NCBI GenBank assembly: GCA_031551695.1
Contig: JAVBNG010000003.1
Span: 41,599-105,598, forward strand
Direction of reading: 5' to 3'
Origin: JAAYCI01 sp031551695
GTDB taxonomy: Bacteria; Bacillota; Clostridia; Oscillospirales; Ruminococcaceae
DNA length: 64,000 bases
Part shown: positions 58,114 through 64,000 of the stretch, piece by piece
Position numbering within the stretch: position 1 is the stretch's first letter
Layout of the letters: the number at the start of each line of letters is the position of its first letter
Program-made: the position numbers and the translations under genes
The notes under the pieces: generated by a model
The model's database searches: none
The model's input: the letters and a program-made list of their open reading frames with translations, nothing else
Told to the model about the DNA's origin: nothing

Positions 58114-59505
58114 CTACCGGGTAGGAGCCTTGGGCTTCGGCGCTTTTGCTTTGGGGGTCTTTGCCTTGTCAGGGGCGGCTTTTTCGCCCGGCCCCTGCTG
58201 GGCTTTGAAGCCGTCCACCTTGTCGCGCACCGATGTTTTTTCAGCGGCAGCTTTGGGTGGACGCCCCGGCCCGCGCTTTTGGGGTGCGGGTGCGGCCTTA
58301 TCCTCCGGGCCGGTGCGAAGGGGTGGTTTTAAGCCCAAGTTCTCACAAAGACGATTGATAACCGGGGCGTCCTCAGTTTTGGCCACAAAATGTGCCATTC
58401 CGTTTTCCTGCGCCGGGTACAAATGTACCGGGATGTGCAGCAGGTCGGCTTGCTGCCGGATGGCGCCAAATTCCACGGCGTCCACCTTCACAATCTGAAT
58501 GTCCTTGCCGTCCTCAAATAGCCGCGCCAAGGGCCGCGCCTCACGGAATTCCCGGTTTTCGCCCGCCACCTTCAAAACCATGGCGGCCAGCGTTTCGGCG
58601 CCCAGGCTTTCCAGTCCACCCGTTTTTCCATCAAACTGTTTCACCGGGTCACTCCTCCTTTCCATTGCCTGTTGCAGCCAGCCAAACCCGCGCCCGTTCG
58701 ACTTGTCGCCGGGTTGAACGCGGGTGTTGGCGTTTTTTTCGTCACCCTTTGTAGGGGCGGCATACCCCATAGTCTCAATGATGTAATTGATTTGGGGTGT
58801 GTTTTCGGCAGGGGCAATAATGTCACAAAGATTTTTGTCGCCGCTCACATGGCCTATCGAGGTGAACAAAAAGCGGCTGCCCGCCTTCTGCTTAAAATCT
58901 TTTAGGTCCTCCCGCTTTATGGTGAAGGTGGCAAGCTGCTTGCCATCCCGCAACAGGCGGTTCATGCTGGTTTTGCCTTTCAGCTTCACGTTATCCCGCA
59001 GCAGCGCCAGCAGCAGGGCGGCAAGGTTTTTTGCCCCCAGCCCGGCCAGTTTTACGGCGGTCTCGGTGATTTCCAGCCCTTCGTGTACCATCTTGTCGGC
59101 GGTATCTCCTTCAAGGCTCAATATACATTCCTCCTTTGGCTGATATTTTTCGTCATATATCTTTACTCTTGCGCGCACGGTGCTTTTCTCGGTGCTGTAT
59201 GGCAAATCATTCAGTAAAGCCGCCACATCTGTTTTGGGGTATTCCCTGTGAGATAGCGGCACACTGCCGCGCCCCAGCCATGTTAATTGAAAGCAATCTC
59301 GTGACCGGGTGCTTTGGGCAATGATGCCACCGCTTACAATTTCGCCGTGTGGATTTATGGTGTCGAATTGGAGTGCCGCAAATCCCTTGCTGCCAATGGC
59401 CGCCGCCCATTGCGCGCGGGCGGCGGCAAGCTCCTTATCGAATAAATCACTTGCAGCGTCTGACTGAAAGGGGTCTGCCAGCACTGGCGGTATGGTAAGG
59501 TTCAT
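58114..59505 (-). CDS. PcfB-like (DUF3801) relaxosome accessory protein, apparently double-domain
   Basis: 463 residues. The central part is DUF3801/PcfB-like (KLAGLGAKNLAALLLALLRD, then GKTSMNRLLRDGKQLATFTI). A second, weaker unit of the same shape follows after a linker (LESLGAETLAAMVLKVAGEN, REARPLARLFEDGKDIQIVK), and the C-terminus is Lys/Pro/Ala-rich. PcfB in pCF10 binds relaxase and coupling protein. Most homologues have one unit of about 150 residues, so this is either a fusion or a duplication. The N-terminal 120 residues belong to no family I recognise. Confidence 0.75.
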   Translation of the reverse strand: MNLTIPPVLADPFQSDAASDLFDKELAAARAQWAAAIGSKGFAALQFDTINPHGEIVSGGIIAQSTRSRDCFQLTWLGRGSVPLSHREYPKTDVAALLNDLPYSTEKSTVRARVKIYDEKYQPKEECILSLEGDTADKMVHEGLEITETAVKLAGLGAKNLAALLLALLRDNVKLKGKTSMNRLLRDGKQLATFTIKREDLKDFKQKAGSRFLFTSIGHVSGDKNLCDIIAPAENTPQINYIIETMGYAAPTKGDEKNANTRVQPGDKSNGRGFGWLQQAMERRSDPVKQFDGKTGGLESLGAETLAAMVLKVAGENREFREARPLARLFEDGKDIQIVKVDAVEFGAIRQQADLLHIPVHLYPAQENGMAHFVAKTEDAPVINRLCENLGLKPPLRTGPEDKAAPAPQKRGPGRPPKAAAEKTSVRDKVDGFKAQQGPGEKAAPDKAKTPKAKAPKPKAPTR

Positions 59506-59517
59506 AAAGCCAGCCCC

Positions 59518-60912
59518 CTACAATAGCCTAAATTTGTCTTTTCTGGGTTCCTCCTTTTCGCGCTGTTTCTGCTGCATCATGGCCTCGGTTTGCCGGATTT
59601 TTTCGGAAACCTCCGGGGCCTGTGCCTCAATGCCATCACATAACCGCTTGGCCTTGCGCAGCGCGCGCAGGGTGGTGGTTTTTTGGTTGATGCTCTCGGT
59701 GAGGGCGGCCATCTGGCCTTGTTCAGTGGCTATCTTCCTCTCTGTATAAAGTGGGCGGCGCTGCTCGGCCAGGTCGGCTATCTGCTGCACCAGCCCTTCC
59801 CGGTGGGCCTGCAATTCCTCGGCGGTGGTGATGTTGTTGCGGTAAAGGTACAAAAAGCGGCGGGTGTACTGTTCCAGCTTGGTGACCTCTTGCCGGATGA
59901 CAACGGGCAGCTTGTTGGATTTGCCGCCATGCTTCACCACTTTAAGGAAATAGCAGTAGTGCCAGTAGAGGGCGATAAAGCCCTTCATCTTGCGGTGCTG
60001 GCGGGGCTTGTACGCCGCGGCATCACTGAACCGGCGCCGTGGCTTGGCGGTTGGCCTGGGGGTGTTTCGGGGCACTTCGGGCAGGCCGTCACGCTGGCGG
60101 GCCAGCCGCGCCCGTATATCTTCCTCCGAATACCCGGCGCCCATGGAACGCTCGGTCAGGCGGAAGGCCCGGTCAGTGGGCGCCGCGTCCTTGGGTTTAA
60201 CGGTGATATACTTGCGGTTGGGGTTCACATTCACCGTATGCCCATGGCGGCGCATCTGCTCAACAAAATCTTGGAAGGTGTACGCTGCCTTAATCGCCGC
60301 ATCAATATCGGCCCGCAACAGGCCGCGCTTGGTGTGCTTGCCCTCCCGCTCGGCCTGCCACTCGGCATAGTGCTTGCCCTTGCCTTGGGGCTCGTCTATA
60401 ACGGACAAACCAACCTCGCGACATAGTTCATCGGACAGCACGCGCATTTTCCCATAATAGCTTTGCTTGTTGTCATGGTAGCGCCCGCCATCCTTGAACG
60501 ATATGGAATTGATGATGAAATGGTTATGCAGATGGGCCTTGTCCAAATGGGTGCATACCAGCACTTCAAACCGTTCACCCCACATCCGGCGCGCAAACTC
60601 TTTGCCCACAGCATGGGCCTGCGCCGGGGTAGCTTCACCCGGCGCAAAGGATTGGATGCCGTGGAACGCCACGGCCCGGCCCGGTTCCTCCCTGTTCCAG
60701 TTGCGCTTTGTAAGCCGCATTTCAGCCAGGGCGGTGTCCGGCTCACAGTTGATGCCGGTGACAAAAATGCACCGCTCGGTCTTATCCGCATGGGCAGCGT
60801 ATTCCAGCGCCACAGCCATGCCGTCGGCCAGGTCGGTTTTTTCGGGATTGCTGCCATAATCAAGCAGGCGGCCAAGGTTGTTTTTTACGTCCCATATTTT
60901 GGTGGTCGCCAT
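59518..60912 (-). CDS. mobA: MOBP-type relaxase
   Basis: 464 residues. Relaxase motif I contains the candidate tyrosine in NLGRLLDYGSNPEKT, motif III is the metal site VCTHLDKAHLHNHFIINS (HxxxHxHxH-like), and VAFHGIQSFAPGEATPAQAH precedes it. The C-terminal half is a long coiled-coil-rich region. It nicks oriT and stays on the 5' end of the transferred strand. The start overlaps the MobC stop (TAATG). The candidate oriT lies upstream of mobC. Confidence 0.94.
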   Translation of the reverse strand: MATTKIWDVKNNLGRLLDYGSNPEKTDLADGMAVALEYAAHADKTERCIFVTGINCEPDTALAEMRLTKRNWNREEPGRAVAFHGIQSFAPGEATPAQAHAVGKEFARRMWGERFEVLVCTHLDKAHLHNHFIINSISFKDGGRYHDNKQSYYGKMRVLSDELCREVGLSVIDEPQGKGKHYAEWQAEREGKHTKRGLLRADIDAAIKAAYTFQDFVEQMRRHGHTVNVNPNRKYITVKPKDAAPTDRAFRLTERSMGAGYSEEDIRARLARQRDGLPEVPRNTPRPTAKPRRRFSDAAAYKPRQHRKMKGFIALYWHYCYFLKVVKHGGKSNKLPVVIRQEVTKLEQYTRRFLYLYRNNITTAEELQAHREGLVQQIADLAEQRRPLYTERKIATEQGQMAALTESINQKTTTLRALRKAKRLCDGIEAQAPEVSEKIRQTEAMMQQKQREKEEPRKDKFRLL

Positions 60913-61223
60913 TACCGCAGTTCCACAGCGGTGCGGATAGCCAGCACCACCCGGCGCATTTCGGCAGCCTCTTTCATGTAAGCCGCCGCATTTATCTGGC
61001 CGGTGCTGTTGGCGATATGGGCAATCTGGTTGAGGTTGCCGCCGATGCGCCGGAGTTCGGCAATGAGGGTGTGGTATTCCAGCGGGGGCGCCGCTCGTAT
61101 GGTGGTATTGTCAATACACAGTCGCATGACGGCGGACATGGAACGGCCCGCCTGTTTTGCCATGTCCTCCAGCTTTGCCCTGTGGTGCGGTTCGATATAG
61201 AGAAGGACAGCTTTTTTCTTCAC
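60912..61223 (-). CDS. mobC: MobC-family relaxosome protein
   Basis: 103 residues from GTG 61223 (AAAGGATG site); an in-frame GTG at 61253 is also possible. Ribbon-helix-helix start KKKAVLLYIEPHHRAKLEDMA, then the MobC signature ELRRIGGNLNQIAHIANSTG. It binds oriT and assists strand opening for the relaxase. Confidence 0.92.
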   Translation of the reverse strand: MKKKAVLLYIEPHHRAKLEDMAKQAGRSMSAVMRLCIDNTTIRAAPPLEYHTLIAELRRIGGNLNQIAHIANSTGQINAAAYMKEAAEMRRVVLAIRTAVELR

Positions 61224-61274
61224 ACAAATAATCATCCTTTCCAGCAGGTTCACGGCGCGTCAGCGCCGGGGGTA

Positions 61275-61358
61275 TTAGGGGGATTTCCCCCTAACAAGCG
61301 AATTTGTGATATACAAATTCAGTGCTTGCTAGTAGTGGGAGCCTACGGCCCCCACTAC
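61275..61358. other. Candidate origin of transfer (oriT)
   Basis: Three adjacent inverted repeats upstream of mobC: TTAGGGGGA/TCCCCCTAA (61275-61283 with 61286-61294); CAAGC-GAATTTGT / ACAAATTC-AGT-GCTTG (61295-61307 with 61313-61328); and GTAGTGGG/CCCACTAC (61332-61339 with 61351-61358). This is a gene-free 130-bp spot directly before MobC and relaxase, the normal oriT place. The nick site is not identified. Confidence 0.55.
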
Positions 61359-61386
61359 AAACAGGCTGCAAGCCTACCTTTCTGGC

Positions 61387-61872
61387 TCACTTGGTTTTCC
61401 TTTCTTTTGCCCATCGAATTTTCTCACATTCCGGGTACCGCTCTGGGCGGTCTCTTGGGCGGCTGGGCACATTCCACCCGCCAGGGCTGGCCCTCGTCAT
61501 GCCCGCTGGAACAAAGCCCGCAGCCTTCAAACTGGCGCCGCTTTCCTCCGGCAGCGTGTAGGTGATTACCCTGCGGTAGCCCATGGCAAAGGCGGCGCGA
61601 ACCGCCGCGGCATATAGCTTGCTGTTGGCATTGGGCTGACTATCCAGCACACAGCACCGGGTTACCTCGGCGGTGTAGCCATCATCCTGCGCCCGCGCTA
61701 TGGGGCGGCCCACAACCACCACGCCCACCAGCCGCCCCGTTTCCTTTAGGCCGATGGAATACTTGTGGCCTTGGGGCGGCGCGTTGTGGCGGTGGTGCTG
61801 GCCGATAAACTCCTTTGCGGCCCGCAGGGTTATGGGAAAAAGCTCATAGGCCGTGGCCGCCCACCTCCCCAT
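61387..61872 (-). CDS. XF1762-like N-acetyltransferase (GNAT fold)
   Basis: 161 residues from ATG 61872, overlapping the PP-loop gene by 29 bases. Family features: ELFPITLRAAKEFIGQHHRH, KYSIGLKETGRLVGVVVVGR, AEVTRCCVLDSQPNANSKLY and YRRVITYTLPEESGASLKAAGF. The N-terminal GRWAATAY is not typical, and a GGAGGTGG site before an ACG codon (61854) hints at a later start. Small GNATs of this kind travel with the PP-loop protein in many Firmicutes elements; substrate unknown. Confidence 0.8.
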   Translation of the reverse strand: MGRWAATAYELFPITLRAAKEFIGQHHRHNAPPQGHKYSIGLKETGRLVGVVVVGRPIARAQDDGYTAEVTRCCVLDSQPNANSKLYAAAVRAAFAMGYRRVITYTLPEESGASLKAAGFVPAGMTRASPGGWNVPSRPRDRPERYPECEKIRWAKERKTK

Positions 61873-62743
61873 CCAAAAGGTCGTACAGACTGACTTGCCC
61901 GGCAAGGTTTCGGTCCTCCATCCACCAGCGGAAAACATCATCTGCCGTTTTCCAGTTTAGGCGGTTAGATAGTCCGCGCTGCTCTCTCACCTCGATCATC
62001 TTTGCAAACGCCTGCCTATACGCCTGTTCAAAGGCTGGAAACATGGCAAATTCCCGGTACCGCTTTTTACCCCCCATTGGGCAGCCAATACAGCCCACAC
62101 GGCTAAAGCCCATGTCATACAGGGGATTCATCGGGATTTTTTCAGAAGTGCAAAACCCCCAAATATCATTGTCTGTCCAATCCACCAGAGGGTTTGCCGT
62201 CACTAGGGTGGTTGCTTGCGTCAACAAACCAAACTGCTGCCGGGTTTCCTCGTTGTCCTCGCGCAAAATCACCCGCTTGTCCACATTCTGCGCACTTTTC
62301 TCAAAAAAACCCCTTGTGCTTTTTCGCCGGGTGCTTTCAGCCCACCTTACGCCGGTCAGCACAATGCTTTCCCGCTTACCCTCCTGTTTCAATATTTTGC
62401 AGCAGTAGCGTATACGGCGGGTGGGCGGCGTACCCTTTTCGGGTATCACCGCCCACAATGTCGTTCGTTTGTTTTTGAAATGGGGATATTGCACACGGCA
62501 TGGCACACCCTCGCTTTCCAGCCGGTGCAGCACGTCCCTTGTGTGGTAAACCGTCTGCGGCGCATCTGCCGTGGTGTGGCTATGCTCCAAAAGGAACGGC
62601 ACCCCGGCGCGTCTTACCACCTCCAGCAGCGTATCGCTGTCCTTGCCGCCACTATACGCAACCACTATGGGGCTGCCGTAGGCGGCAAGGGCTGTGTCGG
62701 AAAGAAAGCGGATGCGCTCGATGGCCGCTTTTTCCTTGTCCAT
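61844..62743 (-). CDS. PAPS reductase-like PP-loop protein with Fe-S cysteines
   Basis: 299 residues. PP-loop IVVAYSGGKDSDTLLEVV (residues 26-43), four cysteines arranged as RYCCKILKQ and VGCIGCPMGGKKR, as in [4Fe-4S] APS reductase/DndC relatives, and LTGVRWAESTRRKSTRG. Such proteins activate or reduce sulfur compounds or modify nucleic acids; DndC-type sulfur modification is one possibility, plain sulfonucleotide reduction another. It is flanked by a pentapeptide-repeat gene (ATGA overlap) and the GNAT gene (overlap). Confidence 0.87.
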   Translation of the reverse strand: MDKEKAAIERIRFLSDTALAAYGSPIVVAYSGGKDSDTLLEVVRRAGVPFLLEHSHTTADAPQTVYHTRDVLHRLESEGVPCRVQYPHFKNKRTTLWAVIPEKGTPPTRRIRYCCKILKQEGKRESIVLTGVRWAESTRRKSTRGFFEKSAQNVDKRVILREDNEETRQQFGLLTQATTLVTANPLVDWTDNDIWGFCTSEKIPMNPLYDMGFSRVGCIGCPMGGKKRYREFAMFPAFEQAYRQAFAKMIEVREQRGLSNRLNWKTADDVFRWWMEDRNLAGQVSLYDLLDGEVGGHGL

Positions 62744-63870
62744 CAGCGGGATGGCTCCGGGGCTGCTTTTTGTGGTGGCATTTCATTACAGCGGTGCGGA
62801 AGGGGCCGCCCTAATTCCGCAAAGGCGCGTTCCTGCATCTGTATTGCCCTGTTTGGCTCCACAGCCCCAAAACTGAATGTTGCTGTATCAAGGTTCCATA
62901 TTTTAGGTTCTTTTATGGCGCCGAACCGCACTTCCTTTAGCCTGGTTTCCAGCAAATCAACTTCCCACATATTGCAATGGGTAAAGTTGCAGTTGTTCAG
63001 CGTAGCCGAATGGAACCCGGCGCCCTGCATATCCACATCAGTAAAATGGGTATGCGCAAGCGTAGCATGGGGGAATTGTGCATCGGTAAGGTCTACCGTT
63101 TGAAAATCGCTGGAATAGAGGGATGTTTCACTAAAGAGGGCGCCGCGGGCAGCGCACACATTGAATTTGCAGCCCTCCAATATTGAAGCGGAAAAATCGG
63201 CTTTTTCTGGCAAAGCAAAGAACACCACATTGTCAAAATAGGCATTTTTGAAAAAATCAGCAGAAAACCCGTGAATAACAGCTTTGTCGTAAACCGCCTG
63301 GTCGATGATTTTTAGGCGACGCCCGTTCACATCATCAATGGGAACATCATAATTGGGCGCCAATTTGGGGCTTTCGCTGTACCACTTGTTCATCTGCCTC
63401 TTTTGCTTTTCAAAAACGCGGATATGTTGGCAAATCTTGTCGTACCGGCCAAAATTGCCGAAGGTGTGAATCCCCTCCAAATGGTTCATCAGGGCTGTGG
63501 TACTCATTTCGTTGCGGCCATGTAGAATGTCCGTCACCCAGCCAATCGCTTGTGTCCGGTTGCTGCCGTCATTATGGTGGGGGTCGCAGTCCTCCATAAA
63601 ATCAACAACCTTTTTGGCAATGTCAAACCCGCCCAAAACCTGCTTGTATTCGCTGCCACGGGCGGGCACGGTGGGGGCGCTGCTTTCAATTCCCTTGCCC
63701 AGCAATATTGCTTTTTTCAAATCGCTGGGGCGCATTCCTTTAAGGCGGGCCAGCACGTCGTTGGCTTGTTGTAGGTCCGGGGTGGTAAACAGGGTCATGC
63801 CCACACTGTCGGAATTATACGCTACGGTATGCAGCAAGTCATAGCTTTCCAGTTGCAGGGCGTCAATCAT
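62743..63870 (-). CDS. Pentapeptide-repeat protein
   Basis: 375 residues from ATG 63870. The first 180 residues are an unknown helical domain (LESYDLLHTVAYNSDSVGMT, then QANDVLARLKGMRPSDLKKA). From about 210 to 320 there are A(D/N)LXX-like pentapeptide repeats (FSASILEGCKFNVCAARGAL, then FQTVDLTDAQFPHATLAHTH). The frame extends six codons upstream to an ATA preceded by GGAGG, a possible start. Pentapeptide proteins fold as a beta-helix that can mimic DNA; function here is unknown. Its stop overlaps the PP-loop start. Confidence 0.8.
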   Translation of the reverse strand: MIDALQLESYDLLHTVAYNSDSVGMTLFTTPDLQQANDVLARLKGMRPSDLKKAILLGKGIESSAPTVPARGSEYKQVLGGFDIAKKVVDFMEDCDPHHNDGSNRTQAIGWVTDILHGRNEMSTTALMNHLEGIHTFGNFGRYDKICQHIRVFEKQKRQMNKWYSESPKLAPNYDVPIDDVNGRRLKIIDQAVYDKAVIHGFSADFFKNAYFDNVVFFALPEKADFSASILEGCKFNVCAARGALFSETSLYSSDFQTVDLTDAQFPHATLAHTHFTDVDMQGAGFHSATLNNCNFTHCNMWEVDLLETRLKEVRFGAIKEPKIWNLDTATFSFGAVEPNRAIQMQERAFAELGRPLPHRCNEMPPQKAAPEPSR

Positions 63871-63909
63871 TTTTTGATGTTCGTCTATCGTTTTTCCTCC
63901 ATTCTGGTG

Positions 63910-64000
63910 TTAGCCACGCTCCGGGGCGGCAGGTTCCTTTTGTTTTGGTGGTAGCTTTGGCTGCAATTCCGAGGGTTTGCGCCCATCGCTAGGGGCAATG
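63910..64000 (-). CDS. C-terminal tail of a gene cut by the window edge
   Basis: Open from 63999 to the stop at 63910-63912: a 29-codon Lys/Pro/Glu-rich tail ending PKQKEPAAPERG. It sits upstream of the pentapeptide gene in the same direction. Too little is visible to name the product. Confidence 0.5.
   Translation of the reverse strand, partial: IAPSDGRKPSELQPKLPPKQKEPAAPERG

Larger units (their letters stand above)
21321..64000. mobile_element. Integrative conjugative element, left part (right end outside window)
   Basis: It starts at the tRNA-Gln locus with integrase and excisionase. It continues with a sigma-like factor, an XRE repressor and an agr module, then glycan-use cargo, then a full Gram-positive type IV transfer set (MobC, relaxase, PcfB-like, VirD4, Maff2, VirB6, PrgI, VirB4, M23 peptidase). 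Gene content and order resemble Tn1549/CTn-type elements of gut Firmicutes. The last gene is cut by the window edge, so attR and total length are unknown. The left boundary is either the T-loop of the truncated tRNA (about 21321) or the 3' end of the intact tRNA-Gln (about 21395-21414). Confidence 0.9.

Overview
The window is high-GC Firmicutes DNA, most likely a gut clostridium of the Oscillospiraceae/Ruminococcaceae type. The gene families, an S-box riboswitch ahead of metK, and Gram-positive conjugation genes point that way; the taxon is inference. Positions 1-21300 are chromosomal housekeeping DNA: lysA (cut by the window edge), a frameshifted duplicated-unit ORF, SAM-I riboswitch-metK-recD2-comF, a two-domain polyphosphate kinase 2, beta and gamma subunits of a sodium-pumping decarboxylase, pcrA, a run of tmk/DUF2156/GNAT/DJ-1 genes, mltG with a U32 protein, an RluA-type pseudouridine synthase, radC, a GH25 muramidase and tRNA-His.

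From a tRNA-Gln locus (a truncated copy at 21271-21325, an intact gene at 21340-21414) to the end of the window lies the left part of an integrative conjugative element (ICE). Its right end is not in the window. Recombination and control genes come first: integrase, excisionase, a 0.5 kb non-coding stretch, a sigma-like factor and an XRE repressor. Next is a complete agr-type quorum-sensing set: histidine kinase (agrC), a 52-residue cyclic peptide precursor (agrD), a processing protease (agrB), and a convergent LytTR response regulator (agrA).

A lower-GC glycan cargo follows (27671-41476): polysaccharide deacetylase, two GH3 enzymes, a SGNH/sialate-type esterase, a GH2 enzyme, an AraC regulator and a GPH sugar symporter, with an IS630-type element in the middle. 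From 41560 to 64000 the transfer genes are read mainly on the minus strand. In transcription order they are: a pentapeptide-repeat/PP-loop/GNAT cassette, a candidate oriT, MobC, relaxase, a PcfB-like protein, VirD4, Maff2, VirB6, PrgI, surface protein, sortase, lipoprotein, a nine-repeat SpaA adhesin, VirB4 and an M23 peptidase. Three plus-strand genes interrupt this run: two XRE regulators and one small membrane protein.

The most interesting signal is a pair of matching promoter architectures. Upstream of agrD (26046-26114) and, on the opposite strand, upstream of the sigma-like gene (24127-24195), a 15-bp ACCGAATATACG-type repeat occurs twice at exactly 21 bp spacing. In both, a -10 box starts exactly 42 bp after the start of the proximal repeat. 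A 21-bp direct-repeat spacing is typical of LytTR (AgrA-type) regulators. The simplest reading is that the ICE-borne AgrA drives both its own peptide genes and the element's sigma-like factor, which would put part of the ICE programme under population-density control. This is inference from sequence and has not been tested.
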